DNA from: Mycobacterium heidelbergense
GTDB taxonomy: Bacteria > Actinomycetota > Actinomycetes > Mycobacteriales > Mycobacteriaceae
DNA length: 64,000 nt
NCBI RefSeq assembly: GCF_010730745.1
Contig: NZ_AP022615.1
Location: 2,356,001-2,420,000, forward strand
Reading direction: 5' to 3'
Shown here: piece by piece, positions 8,298-17,131 of the stretch
Numbering within the stretch: position 1 is the stretch's first letter
Layout: the number at the start of each line of letters is the position of its first letter
Position numbers and translations under genes: made by a program
Notes under the pieces: model-generated
The model's input: the letters and a program-made list of their open reading frames with translations, nothing else
Databases searched by the model: none
Told to the model about the DNA's origin: nothing

Positions 8298-9254
8298 TCA
8301 GCCCCAATCGCACGGCGTGATCACGATCCGCTGGTCGGTGGCGGTGTCGCCCCACGCCGCCTGGACATCGGCGAGCGGCACGGTGCGGATGTCGAGTTGG
8401 TAACCGCCGCCGCCGATTTCGGCGGCGAGGGCGGGCAGCTCCCGCAGGATGTCCCGGGTCGGGACCGACCCCTGCCCGCTTCCCACGATCTGCAGACGGA
8501 CGGCGCGCAGCACCGCGGAGGGAATCTCGGCCGAAGGTCCGGCGACCGAGCCGATCTCGATCCAGGTAAGCGGCTTGCCGGGATCCGAACGGTTGCGGGC
8601 GACGCCGACCATCGCGGCGACGCTGATCGGACCCCAGAGATAGTCGATCACGACGTCGACGTCAGCCGCGGTCCGCGCGAGATCGGTTGCCGCGGTGTCG
8701 AGCTGGACGGTGGTGTCGGCCCCGAGGTCGACGAGGGTGGCGAGTCGCTCAGGGTCGCGCCCGGCGCCGATGACGTGACCGGCGCCAAGGCGCTTGGCCA
8801 CCTGCACGGCCATGCGTCCCGCGCTGCCGGTGGCACCGAGAACGAGAACCGTTTGGCCAGGCCGGAAGTCGATGCGCCGGCGCAGGGCGATCCATGAGGA
8901 CATGACGGGGTTCATCGCCGCGGCCACCAGGATCGGGTCGGAGCCCTCCGGGAGCACGACGCTGCGGCGTCGGTCGATGACGGTCCGCTCGGCCATCGAG
9001 CCCATTGTGGTGTCGGGCAGGACGAAGTAGCGCAGGCTCCCGTCGGGATCGCGCCCCACCCCGTCGATGCCGGGAACCAGGGGCAGCTCACCGGAAGTGG
9101 TGTAGTGCGAGCCGTCGGCCTGGGACCGCACCCGCGGGTGCAGGCCGACGGCAAGGACGTCGACCAGGATCTCGTCGGGCGTTTGCGGGCGCGGGCACGG
9201 GAACTCCCGGTAGGCCGGCGGCCTGTCGTAAGCGGCGACAACGGCGGCGTGCAT
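8298..9254 (-). CDS. Zinc-independent MDR-family (quinone oxidoreductase-like) alcohol dehydrogenase
   Basis: A 318-residue medium-chain dehydrogenase/reductase. The GroES-like N-terminus runs from MHAAVVAAYDRPP, and the Rossmann part contains VLVLGATGSAGRMAVQVAKRLGA. No zinc-binding cysteine cluster is visible, which suits quinone oxidoreductase-type NADPH enzymes. The ATG at 9254 has a good AGGAG site just upstream; an in-frame start at 9284 would bury that site. It diverges from a MarR gene at 9350, so it is a likely regulatory target. The substrate is unknown. Confidence 0.8.
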   Translation of the reverse strand: MHAAVVAAYDRPPAYREFPCPRPQTPDEILVDVLAVGLHPRVRSQADGSHYTTSGELPLVPGIDGVGRDPDGSLRYFVLPDTTMGSMAERTVIDRRRSVVLPEGSDPILVAAAMNPVMSSWIALRRRIDFRPGQTVLVLGATGSAGRMAVQVAKRLGAGHVIGAGRDPERLATLVDLGADTTVQLDTAATDLARTAADVDVVIDYLWGPISVAAMVGVARNRSDPGKPLTWIEIGSVAGPSAEIPSAVLRAVRLQIVGSGQGSVPTRDILRELPALAAEIGGGGYQLDIRTVPLADVQAAWGDTATDQRIVITPCDWG

Positions 9255-9349
9255 CGTGCTTCTCCTCGACGTGACCAACCCCAAATTTAGGTGGCAACAC
9301 CAACTAGATTAGATCGTGTTACGAACTATCGCAAGGTATAGTCGCTGCC

Positions 9350-9760
9350 ATGGACACGGCCGACGACCTCAGGGACAGCCTGGTGCAGGCATCCTTCGCC
9401 GTGATCGCGATGCTGAATCGTGTTGCCGCCGAACATGATCTATCGCTGACTCAGCTGCGTGTGCTGGGGATATTGCGGGATCGGGAGCCGACGATGGCGG
9501 AGCTTGCTACCTACCTCGGTCTGGAACGCTCGACCGTCAGCGGCCTGATCGACCGCGCGGTTGACCGCGGACTGGTGCGCAAGACCGCCGATGCCGCCGA
9601 CGGCCGGTCGGTGCGGGTCAGCCTCACCGCCGGGGCCCGGCGACTCGAGATCCGGGTCATTGCCGACATCGGCGAACTGATGGCGCCGCTGGCCGGGCGG
9701 CTCACCCCGGACGAGCGGAAACGACTCACCGCGCTCCTGTCCAAAGCCCTCGACAGCTGA
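9350..9760 (+). CDS. MarR-family transcriptional regulator
   Basis: A 136-residue MarR protein. The recognition helix region reads MAELATYLGLERSTVSGLIDRAVDRGLV and the wing is TADAADGRSVRVSLT. It is divergent from the MDR oxidoreductase at 8298-9254, with a 95-bp shared intergenic region rich in A/T (9285-9349), where the operator is expected. It probably represses the oxidoreductase and itself. The ligand is not predictable. Confidence 0.85.
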   Translation: MDTADDLRDSLVQASFAVIAMLNRVAAEHDLSLTQLRVLGILRDREPTMAELATYLGLERSTVSGLIDRAVDRGLVRKTADAADGRSVRVSLTAGARRLEIRVIADIGELMAPLAGRLTPDERKRLTALLSKALDS

Positions 9761-9830
9761 GCCACCGTCAATCCCCTTTCACCGCAACGCCCCTCGCCCC
9801 GCCGCAGATCCTGGTGGGCAGCGCCGCCGG

Positions 9831-9995
9831 CCGTTCTTCACCACAAACCATTTCGACGGGCACCCCTCAGTGTTGGTGCGGGCCAGCCGACTGCCGGAAA
9901 TCACGACGACGGAATTGGCCGAGCTGATTCAGGACGCGTGGCTGTCGCGGGTGTCGAAGCGGCGCGCCGCGGCGTGGCTCGCGGACCATTCGTAA
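9831..9995 (+). pseudogene. C-terminal remnant of a MmcQ/YjbR-family protein
   Basis: The 54 codons ending in TAA at 9993-9995 read PFFTTNHFDGHPSVLVR followed by LAELIQDAWLSRVSKR. This matches the C-terminal half of YjbR/MmcQ (CyaY-like fold, DNA-binding-like) proteins. No start or N-terminal half is present in frame upstream, and the MarR gene ends only 70 bp before it. It is therefore a decayed fragment rather than a short gene. Confidence 0.6.
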
Positions 9996-10091
9996 ACGCC
10001 GCGATTGGCGAGCATCAACGATGTTTAGACATGAGTCGAATGGGTATCGCTACGCCCACGGGAAGCTTTCTCGAATGCACTGGAGGTCGCC

Positions 10092-10328
10092 ATGCGTGGT
10101 CGCGGAGTGATCGGCGCGATTGTCCTGGTGTGGCTCCTCATCGGAGTCTTCGCGGCATATCAGCGCGACTACTTCAAGGGCGGCTCAACGAGTTGTGTCA
10201 CGGCGGGAAACATCGCGTTGACCGTCATCGCGGGGCCTCTCAACTACGCGGGCGTCAACCCGAAAGTCAAGGACTGCCATGTACCGCAACCCAGTTCAAT
10301 GCCCAGTGGCCTAGAACCCCTCACGTAA
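10092..10328 (+). CDS. Small single-pass membrane or secreted protein
   Basis: A 78-residue protein with a hydrophobic N-terminal helix (IGAIVLVWLLIGVFAAY, about residues 7-23). A short extracytoplasmic tail follows with two cysteines (SCVTAG and KDCHVP) that could form a disulfide. No family is recognised. It ends 10 bp before another small membrane protein gene in the same direction, so the two probably form an operon. Its position is just upstream of tcrX. Confidence 0.65.
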   Translation: MRGRGVIGAIVLVWLLIGVFAAYQRDYFKGGSTSCVTAGNIALTVIAGPLNYAGVNPKVKDCHVPQPSSMPSGLEPLT

Positions 10329-10338
10329 GGAAGTCGTC

Positions 10339-10494
10339 ATGATCATCCTCGGCATCGTCTTGCTTGTTCTCGGATTTATCTTCGGCATCCATCTGTTGTG
10401 GGTGCTCGGCATCGTCTTGCTGGTCATCGGCGCGGTGTTGTGGATCATGGGCTCGGTGGGCCGTCCGGTCGCCGGCAGGCGGTACTGGTATTAA
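10339..10494 (+). CDS. Small two-helix membrane protein, DUF6131-like
   Basis: A 51-residue ORF starting at ATG 10339 (MIILGIVLLVLGFIFGIHLL). It consists almost entirely of two hydrophobic segments, with a short basic tail ending RRYWY. This composition fits the DUF6131 small membrane proteins of actinobacteria. AAGGAAG lies upstream of the ATG. Probably cotranscribed with the gene ending at 10328. Function unknown. The 150 bp that follow contain the tcrX promoter region. Confidence 0.7.
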   Translation: MIILGIVLLVLGFIFGIHLLWVLGIVLLVIGAVLWIMGSVGRPVAGRRYWY

Positions 10495-10644
10495 CCATCC
10501 ACCGAAACACGGGTTCGCGTGATTGCTCAAGCGGTCACGCGATCTTTTCACAGGACACGCAAAGGATCGGCATAGCATCGACCCAGCCGTGCGCGGATAC
10601 TGGAAGCTGTGACACAGTCCCGAACCTCAGTAGAGCGGGTTGTC

Positions 10645-11349
10645 ATGTGCCGTGCCGACGGCAACCCGATCAATGTGCTCGTCGTTGACGACGAGCCCGT
10701 CTTGGCCGAAATGGTGTCCATGGCACTGCGGTACGAGGGCTGGAGCATCTCCACCGCCAGCGATGGATCGTCGGCGATTGCCACGGCCCGCGCCCGGCGG
10801 CCGGACGTGGTCGTTCTGGACGTGATGCTGCCCGACATGAGCGGGCTCGATGTGCTGCACAAACTGCGCGAAGAGAACCCGCAGCTGCCGGTGCTGCTGC
10901 TGACGGCCAAGGACGCGGTGGAAGACCGCATCGCCGGGTTGACGGCGGGCGGCGACGACTATGTGACCAAACCGTTCAGCATCGAAGAGGTGGTGCTGCG
11001 GTTACGGGCGCTTCTGCGGCGCACCGGGGTGACGACGGTGGACAGCGGGGCACAGCTGGTGGTCGGGGACCTGGTGCTGGACGAGGACAGCCACGAGGTG
11101 ACGCGCGCCGGCGAGCCAATCTCCTTGACGTCGACCGAGTTTGAGCTGTTGCGGTTCATGATGCGTAACTCCAAGCGGGTGCTGAGCAAGGCCCAGATCC
11201 TGGACCGGGTGTGGAGCTACGACTTCGGCGGCCGGTCCAACATCGTCGAGCTCTACATTTCCTACCTGCGCAAGAAGATTGACAACGGTCGCGACCCCAT
11301 GATCCATACGCTGCGCGGCGCAGGCTATGTCCTCAAGCCGGCTCGCTAG
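10645..11349 (+). CDS. tcrX: OmpR/PhoB-type response regulator TcrX
   Basis: A 234-residue response regulator. The receiver has acidic residues D15/D16, phosphoacceptor D59 (VVVLDVMLPDMSG), the switch T in LLLTAKD and K in VTKPFS. A winged-helix DNA-binding domain (TSTEFELLRFMM to LRGAGYVLKPAR) follows. The ATG at 10645 is chosen over a GTG at 10609 because it gives the usual family length and begins just before the first strand. It overlaps tcrY by 23 bp, so the pair is translationally coupled. In M. tuberculosis TcrXY is linked to iron and low-oxygen responses (from memory). Confidence 0.92.
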   Translation: MCRADGNPINVLVVDDEPVLAEMVSMALRYEGWSISTASDGSSAIATARARRPDVVVLDVMLPDMSGLDVLHKLREENPQLPVLLLTAKDAVEDRIAGLTAGGDDYVTKPFSIEEVVLRLRALLRRTGVTTVDSGAQLVVGDLVLDEDSHEVTRAGEPISLTSTEFELLRFMMRNSKRVLSKAQILDRVWSYDFGGRSNIVELYISYLRKKIDNGRDPMIHTLRGAGYVLKPAR

Positions 11350-12862
11350 CACACGGCGCGCCTGGTCTCTTCGGCTGCGGCTGCTGGTCGGGCAGGTCGT
11401 CGTCCTGGCGGTCGTGTGCGTCGGGATCACCGCGGCAACCGAACTGGCGCTGCTGCGCCACCTGGTGGCGCAGCTCGACGGGCAACTGGCCGGGACCTCG
11501 TATCGCTCGGCACTGATGTACCCGGAGCCGAAACGTCCTGGCTGGCACCATGAATCGCACTTCTATCCGCGGCCGGGGCCTGGCCCGCGGTTCCTCGATG
11601 CGCCGGGCCAGCCCGCGGGCATGGTCGCCGCGGTGATCAGCGATGGCAAGACGGTTGACGCCGGCTACCTGACCAGCGCCGGTGCCCGGGCCGCGCTGAC
11701 CGCAACCGCCCAAAGCCAGCTGGAACACATCGCCGGCAGCCGCTCGCCGGTGACGCTGGACCTCGATGACCTCGGTCGATACCGCGTGGTCGCCGCCCCG
11801 AGCCGCAGCGGGGGCGACATCATCGTCACCGGCCTGTCGATGGCCAACGTGGACGCCACGATGATCGAGATGCTGGTCATTCTCGGGGTCGTCACCGTGA
11901 TCGCTCTGGTTGCCGCGACCACCGCCGGCGTCGTCATCATCAGGCGGGCGCTCGCGCCGCTGCGCCGCGTCGCACAGACCGCAAGCGAAGTCGTCGAATT
12001 GCCGTTGGACCGCGGCGAGGTCGAACTGCCCGTGCGGGTGGCCGAATCCGACGCCAACCCGTCCACCGAGGTGGGTCAACTCGGGTCGGCGCTGAACCGG
12101 ATGCTCGACCACATCGCCGCCGCGCTGTCGGCCCGGCAGGCCAGCGAGACCCGGGTTCGTCAGTTCGTCGCCGACGCCAGTCACGAACTGCGCACGCCGC
12201 TCGCCGCGATCCGCGGCTACACCGAACTCGCCCAACGCATGGGCCAGGAGGGTGAGGACCGCGAGGCGGTGGCCCACGCGATGAGCCGGGTGGCGTCCGA
12301 GACCGAGCGGATCACCCGGCTCGTGGAGGACCTGCTGCTGCTGGCGCGCCTGGACTCGGGGCGGCCGCTGGAACGCGAACCGGTGGATCTGTCGCGCCTG
12401 GCCGTTGACGCGGTCAGCGACGCACACGTCGCCGGCCCGGACCACCAGTGGGAGCTGGACCTGCCCGAAGAGCCCGTGGTGGTCACCGGTGATGCGGCGC
12501 GCCTGCACCAGGTGCTGACGAACCTGCTCGCCAACGCGCGCGTCCACACCGGCGCCGGCACGGTCGTGACGACGCGGTTGAGCACCGAGCCCGCGCACAC
12601 CCTGCTGCAGGTCATCGACAACGGTCCCGGCATTCCGGGGGCGCTTCAATCCGAGGTGTTCGAGCGGTTCGCCCGCGGCGATTCCTCGCGCTCCCGCAAG
12701 GGCGGCAGCACGGGGCTGGGGCTGGCGATCGTCTCGGCGGTCGTCAAGGCGCACAACGGCACGATCACGGTCAACAGCTCACCCGGTCGTACCGAGTTCA
12801 CGGTGCGGTTGCCACCCAACGGGTCGCAACCGCCGCCGGCAATCCTTAGGTCAATCGGTTAG
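11327..12862 (+). CDS. tcrY: Sensor histidine kinase TcrY
   Basis: A 511-residue membrane sensor. It has one N-terminal membrane helix (around residues 18-40), an extracytoplasmic region of about 145 residues, and a second helix (MLVILGVVTVIALVAATTAG). HAMP follows, then a HisKA domain with H286 in the FVADASHELRTPLA box. The HATPase domain contains N, G1 (DNGPGIP) and G2 (GLGLAIVSAVV) boxes. It autophosphorylates and transfers phosphate to TcrX, whose gene overlaps its 5' end. The extracytoplasmic region includes a His/Pro/Arg-rich stretch (HHESHFYPRPGPGPR) that could sense metal, which is inference. Tail-to-tail with lpqH. Confidence 0.92.
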   Translation: MSSSRLASTRRAWSLRLRLLVGQVVVLAVVCVGITAATELALLRHLVAQLDGQLAGTSYRSALMYPEPKRPGWHHESHFYPRPGPGPRFLDAPGQPAGMVAAVISDGKTVDAGYLTSAGARAALTATAQSQLEHIAGSRSPVTLDLDDLGRYRVVAAPSRSGGDIIVTGLSMANVDATMIEMLVILGVVTVIALVAATTAGVVIIRRALAPLRRVAQTASEVVELPLDRGEVELPVRVAESDANPSTEVGQLGSALNRMLDHIAAALSARQASETRVRQFVADASHELRTPLAAIRGYTELAQRMGQEGEDREAVAHAMSRVASETERITRLVEDLLLLARLDSGRPLEREPVDLSRLAVDAVSDAHVAGPDHQWELDLPEEPVVVTGDAARLHQVLTNLLANARVHTGAGTVVTTRLSTEPAHTLLQVIDNGPGIPGALQSEVFERFARGDSSRSRKGGSTGLGLAIVSAVVKAHNGTITVNSSPGRTEFTVRLPPNGSQPPPAILRSIG

Positions 12863-13335
12863 GAGCAAGTCACGTCGATTTCGAACGGCTTGTTCACCGG
12901 TTGCATCGGGTTGGCCATGTCCACGCCGGTGGCGTTGCCGGTGATCTTGTAGCTGTTGCCGTTCTTGGTGGCCGAGGCGTTGCCCTGGCCGGAACCCTGC
13001 GCGTACGCCAGCGTCACGCCGTTGACGTTGCCGAGCCCAACGGACTTCACCTGATTGTCGCCGCCGAGCACGGCTGAGATGCCGGTCGCCGTCCCGCCGA
13101 TCGCGATGGTGGTGTTGCCGCCCGCCGTGGTGCAGACGACCGAGCCGGTCACGTTCTGGTTCTTCCCGTCGATGATCACCGTCGGCCCTGCGCCGCCGCC
13201 TCCGCCGGTCGCAACCGAGGCGGCGCCCGAGGAAGTCCCGGAACCGCTCGTAGTCGACTTGTTGCTCGAACACCCGGAAATACCCGCGACCAGAATTGCC
13301 GCTGCCGCTGCAGCGACTGTCAGTCCACGCTTCAC
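12859..13335 (-). CDS. lpqH: 19-kDa lipoprotein antigen LpqH
   Basis: A 158-residue lipoprotein. The signal peptide ends in a lipobox (AGISGC), then a Ser/Thr/Gly-rich linker (SSNKSTTSGSGTSSG) leads to the compact beta domain with two cysteines (VVCTTAGG and the C-terminal DVTCS). It is exported by Sec, lipidated and surface-exposed; in pathogenic mycobacteria it is a TLR2 agonist. The GTG at 13335 (VKRGLTV) matches the start used for the M. tuberculosis protein and follows a GGAGAA site. The ORF could extend to 13371, but that would push a charged stretch before the signal peptide. The overlap with the tcrY 3' end is 4 bp. Confidence 0.92.
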   Translation of the reverse strand: MKRGLTVAAAAAAILVAGISGCSSNKSTTSGSGTSSGAASVATGGGGGAGPTVIIDGKNQNVTGSVVCTTAGGNTTIAIGGTATGISAVLGGDNQVKSVGLGNVNGVTLAYAQGSGQGNASATKNGNSYKITGNATGVDMANPMQPVNKPFEIDVTCS

Positions 13336-13572
13336 CTGTTCTCCTTTACCCGACGTTGCGGTCCTCGGCATTGAGAGCCGTCAACGCAGTATGCGGGTTT
13401 GCCTGGCCGCACAAAAGGGGTTGGGCGAAAAATTCTTTTCACGCGCTGAAAGCCACCGGAAAGCTACCGGAAGGCCACCGGAAAGCCACCGCTCGTTCTT
13501 TGCCGAACGATGGCTCAAATGTATTCTTCCGGTTCGTTCCGAGGCCGGCGCGTCAATGGCAAGGTATTGCCG

Positions 13573-15447
13573 GTGGAACACAAACCCCCTACTGCGGTCA
13601 TCGAGTCGGCCCATCGCGAACACGCGCTGCCCTTCCACGACACGGTGGATTTCGACAATGCCGATCGTGGATTTATAGCGGCCCTGTCCCCGTGCGTCAT
13701 CAAGGCGGCCGACGGTCGCGTGGTGTGGGACAACGACGCCTACTCGTTTTTAGGCGGCGACGCGCCGGCGTCGGTGCACCCGAGCCTGTGGCGCCAATCG
13801 ACCCTGGCCGCCAAGCAAGGCCTCTACGAGGTGGTGCCGGGCATTTATCAGGTCCGCGGCCTCGACATCTCCAACATCACCTTCGTCGAGGGCGACACCG
13901 GCATCATCGTCATCGACCCGCTGATTTCCACCGAGGTGGCGGCCGCCGCGCTGGACCTGTATCGCGCCCACCGCGGTGGTGACCGCCCCGTCGTCGCGGT
14001 GATCTACACCCACAGCCACGTCGACCACTTCGGTGGCGTGCTTGGGGTGACCTCGCAGGCCGAGGTGGACGCCGGCGCGGTGGCCGTGCTGGCGCCGGAA
14101 GGTTTTACCGCGCATGCCGTTCAGGAGAACGTCTATGCGGGCCCGGCGATGCTGCGCCGCGCGACATACATGTATGGCTCGATGCTGGCGCGCGGGCCCC
14201 TGGGCCATGTCGGCTGCGGGCTTGGCCAGGCCGCGTCCGCCGGCGAGGTGGCGATGATCGTCCCGACCGTCGACGTCCGAACGACCGGGGAGAAGCACAC
14301 CATCGACGGCGTGGAGATCGAGTTCCAGATGGCGCCGGGCACCGAGGCTCCAGCCGAAATGCACTTCTATTTCCCGCGTTTCCGCGCTTTGTGCATGGCC
14401 GAGAACGCCACCCACAATCTGCACAACCTGTTGACCCTGCGGGGCGCGCTGGTGCGTGACCCGCGCGCCTGGTCTGGCTACCTGACCGAGGCCATCGACG
14501 CCTTCGCCCGGCGCGCCGACGTGGTGTTCGCCTCTCACCACTGGCCAACCTGGGGACGAGACGCCATCGTGGAATACCTGTCGCTGCAACGCGATATGTA
14601 CGCCTACCTGCACGACCAGACGCTGCGGCTGCTCAACCGGGGCTACACCGGCGTGGAGATCGCCGAGATGTTCGAGATGCCGCCCGCGTTGGAACGGGCC
14701 TGGCACACCCGCGGGTATTACGGGTCGATCAGTCACAACGTCAAGGCGGTCTACCAACGCTACATGGGTTGGTTCGACGGCAACCCGGCTCGCCTGTGGC
14801 CCCAACCCCCGGAAGCCCTCGCCCCCCGCTACGTCGACGCGATGGGCGGGATCGACCGGGTCGTCGAACTCGCCCGGGAGGCATTTGCTTCCGGTGACTT
14901 CCGTTGGGCCGCGACGCTGCTCGACCACGCGATCTTCACCGACAGCGAGCACGCCGCGGCACGCGCGCTGTACGCGGATACCCTCGAGCAGCTGGCCTAC
15001 GGTGCCGAGAACGCGACGTGGCGCAACTTCTTCATGAGCGGGGCGGCCGAATTGCGCGACGGCAACTTCGGCACCGCGGGCCAAGTCGCCTCCCCGACAA
15101 TGCTTTCCCAGCTGACGCCGGAGCAGATCTTCGACAGCCTCGCCATCCGCGTCAACGGGCCCCGCGCCTGGGACCTCGACCTCGCCGTCGACCTCACCTT
15201 CGCCGATTCGGCGACCAACTACCGGATCGCCCTGCGCAACGGCGTGCTCGTCCACCGCGAGGCGCCGGCCGACCCCGCGACGGCGACCGTTACGGTGAGG
15301 CTGGACAGCAAGTTTCGCCTGCTCGCGGTGGCGACGGGTGACTTCGCCGCGCCAGGGCTGGATATCTTCGGTGACCGGGCGGCGCTGCAGGCCCTGCTCG
15401 GTGTGCTCGACGAACCGGACCCGAATTTCAACATCGTCACCCCGTAG
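13573..15447 (+). CDS. Alkyl/aryl-sulfatase of the metallo-beta-lactamase fold (SdsA1-like, Rv3762c-type)
   Basis: A 624-residue protein with three parts. A metallo-beta-lactamase domain carries the zinc motif THSHVDHFGG and later ENATHNLHNL and ASHHWPTWG histidines. An alkylsulfatase dimerisation domain follows. The C-terminal segment (LAIRVNGPRAWDLDLAVDL to LDIFGDRAAL) is SCP2-like and binds the alkyl chain. SdsA1-type enzymes hydrolyse primary or secondary alkyl sulfates. No signal peptide is visible. The GTG at 13573 (VEHKPPTAV) gives the family N-terminus. In M. tuberculosis its homolog sits beside fadE36; here 22 kb separate them. Confidence 0.88.
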   Translation: MEHKPPTAVIESAHREHALPFHDTVDFDNADRGFIAALSPCVIKAADGRVVWDNDAYSFLGGDAPASVHPSLWRQSTLAAKQGLYEVVPGIYQVRGLDISNITFVEGDTGIIVIDPLISTEVAAAALDLYRAHRGGDRPVVAVIYTHSHVDHFGGVLGVTSQAEVDAGAVAVLAPEGFTAHAVQENVYAGPAMLRRATYMYGSMLARGPLGHVGCGLGQAASAGEVAMIVPTVDVRTTGEKHTIDGVEIEFQMAPGTEAPAEMHFYFPRFRALCMAENATHNLHNLLTLRGALVRDPRAWSGYLTEAIDAFARRADVVFASHHWPTWGRDAIVEYLSLQRDMYAYLHDQTLRLLNRGYTGVEIAEMFEMPPALERAWHTRGYYGSISHNVKAVYQRYMGWFDGNPARLWPQPPEALAPRYVDAMGGIDRVVELAREAFASGDFRWAATLLDHAIFTDSEHAAARALYADTLEQLAYGAENATWRNFFMSGAAELRDGNFGTAGQVASPTMLSQLTPEQIFDSLAIRVNGPRAWDLDLAVDLTFADSATNYRIALRNGVLVHREAPADPATATVTVRLDSKFRLLAVATGDFAAPGLDIFGDRAALQALLGVLDEPDPNFNIVTP

Positions 15448-15451
15448 TAGG

Positions 15452-15519
15452 TAGCGCGAGCAGACGCAAAATCGCACGCCAGGTGCCCTGGCGGTGCGAT
15501 TTTGCGTCTGCTCGCGCTA
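15452..15519. terminator. Long near-perfect hairpin between convergent genes
   Basis: The left arm is 15452-15480 and the right arm 15490-15519, with a 9-nt loop. The arms are complementary over about 29 bp apart from one extra base. It lies between the converging alkylsulfatase and quinone oxidoreductase genes, where a bidirectional terminator is expected. The arm motif (GAGCAGACGCAAAATCGC) looks like a recurrent mycobacterial intergenic palindrome, but I cannot count copies here. Confidence 0.7.
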
Positions 15520-15533
15520 TTAGCGCGCGGGTA

Positions 15534-16508
15534 CTAGGGCGCGACGTCGATGACCACCTTGCCCAGCACCTTGCGTTCGGCCACCTGCCGCAGCGCCGCC
15601 GGCGTTTCGGACAAGGGGAAACGCGCGCCGATGTAGGGCCGGACCGTGCCGTCGGCGAACATCCGCGACAGCTCGGCCACGTCGCGCACGGCGTCGTCGG
15701 GCCGATCGCTCATGAAGGTACGGATCTCCATGCCCTGGATCGTGATTCCCTTGAGCAGAACCAGATTGAGCGGGATGGACGGGATGGTGCCGGAGGCGTA
15801 GCCGAGCGTGACGAAGGTTCCGCCGCGGGCCAGGCCGCGCAGCGCGGGCTCCGCATACGGCCCGCCAACCGGGTCGAGGATCACCCGGGCCGCGTCGCCG
15901 GTGAGCTCCCGGATGCGCGACTTCAGGTCCTCCCGGCTGTAGTCGACGGTGGCCTCGGCGCCACGCTGCCGGCACAGCTCAAGCTTTCCCGGACCGGACG
16001 CAGCGGCCAGCACCCGAGCCTTCATGGTCACCGCCAGGTCGACGGCGGCCAGACCCACCCCGCCTGCGGCGCCCAGGACGACCACCCAGTCCCCTTGCGC
16101 GACTTCGGCGATCGATCGCAGCGCGTGGTAGGCGGTGCGGTAGGTGACGCCGAACGCCGCGGCTGAGGCGAAGTCGACGCCGTCGGGTATGAGCGCCGCC
16201 GATCCCGCGTCGAGCAGGGCCCGCTCGGCGAATGCCCCGGTCGGGGTGGTGGCGAAGACCCGTTGGCCCAAACGAAACGGCGCGCCTTCACCGACCGCGA
16301 CCACCTCACCCGCCAGTTCGCTGCCCGGGGTGAACGGGACCGGAATCTTGACTTGGTACTTGCCGGCGATGAGCAGCACATCGGGGAAGTTGACGGCCGC
16401 GGCGTGCACCCGCACCAGCACCTGGCCGGGACCCGGGACGGGCTCGGCAATGTCGTCGATGACCAGGTCCTCCGGCGCACCGTACGAACGGCAGACCACC
16501 GCACGCAT
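15534..16508 (-). CDS. NADPH:quinone oxidoreductase (MDR family)
   Basis: A 324-residue quinone oxidoreductase-type MDR protein. The N-terminal GroES-like domain starts MRAVVCRSYGAPEDLVIDD. The NADPH site is VVLGAAGGVGLAAVDLAV, and AAASGPGKLELCRQRGAEATV carries the phosphate-binding loop. No structural zinc cluster is seen. The ATG at 16508 overlaps the TGA of the TetR gene (TGATG), so translation is coupled to it; the ORF is open further upstream, but only inside TetR. It is the last gene of the five-gene operon 20213 to 15534, which looks devoted to acyl-CoA breakdown. Confidence 0.85.
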   Translation of the reverse strand: MRAVVCRSYGAPEDLVIDDIAEPVPGPGQVLVRVHAAAVNFPDVLLIAGKYQVKIPVPFTPGSELAGEVVAVGEGAPFRLGQRVFATTPTGAFAERALLDAGSAALIPDGVDFASAAAFGVTYRTAYHALRSIAEVAQGDWVVVLGAAGGVGLAAVDLAVTMKARVLAAASGPGKLELCRQRGAEATVDYSREDLKSRIRELTGDAARVILDPVGGPYAEPALRGLARGGTFVTLGYASGTIPSIPLNLVLLKGITIQGMEIRTFMSDRPDDAVRDVAELSRMFADGTVRPYIGARFPLSETPAALRQVAERKVLGKVVIDVAP

Positions 16509-17131
16509 CAATTGACTCCCAGCCCAGCTAAACAGAACCGCACCACGTGTGCGATGTCGTCGGGGCCGGGCCGGTCGGCCGAACCCACGTATCGCCGCAT
16601 CGTTGCGGTTGTGCAGCAAAACACCGCCTCGACGTCGCGATCAACATCGGCGCCGCCCAGCGCGGTGACCGGCTCGATCAGCAGGTCCCGCAGCGGCCGC
16701 AGCATTTCCCGGTCGGCCGCTCGCCAATTGGCGCCGGCCGACATTTGTCCGGCCGCCGCACGGCTTTTGCTGACCAGGTGCGGATCGGTGACTTGAGCCA
16801 GCGTGCCCTCGATCCAGCGCGCGATCTTGCCCCGCGGCGTGGATTCCTTGGCCATCTGATGCTGAAGGTAGGACATGACGATCGCCACCCCACGTTCCAT
16901 CACCGCCAGGATGAGATCGTCCTTGCCGGCGAAGTATCGGTAGAACGCCTTATTCGACGAGCCGGCCTCGGCGACGATGTCGCTGACGCGAGGAGGTTCG
17001 GGCGCGGCCCGTTCCATCACCCGCACCGCGGCGGCCAGGATGCGCTCGACCTCCTCGGTGGCCTCCCGCTGCCGGTCGTCGAGCGCCCGCTCGACGGCCG
17101 CGGTGACTCTGCTAGTGGTCAACGGGGTCAC
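16508..17131 (-). CDS. TetR-family transcriptional regulator
   Basis: A 207-residue regulator. The N-terminal helix-turn-helix reads VSDIVAEAGSSNKAFYRYFAGKDDLILAV, a standard TetR signature, and the C-terminal ligand domain is divergent. The GTG start at 17131 overlaps the end of the FadE gene by 20 bp, and the stop overlaps the quinone oxidoreductase start, so it is embedded in the operon it probably controls. The candidate operator is the palindrome at 20231-20245 before the first gene. The likely ligand is an acyl-CoA, by analogy with other operon-embedded TetR/FadE systems. Confidence 0.85.
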   Translation of the reverse strand: MTPLTTSRVTAAVERALDDRQREATEEVERILAAAVRVMERAAPEPPRVSDIVAEAGSSNKAFYRYFAGKDDLILAVMERGVAIVMSYLQHQMAKESTPRGKIARWIEGTLAQVTDPHLVSKSRAAAGQMSAGANWRAADREMLRPLRDLLIEPVTALGGADVDRDVEAVFCCTTATMRRYVGSADRPGPDDIAHVVRFCLAGLGVN

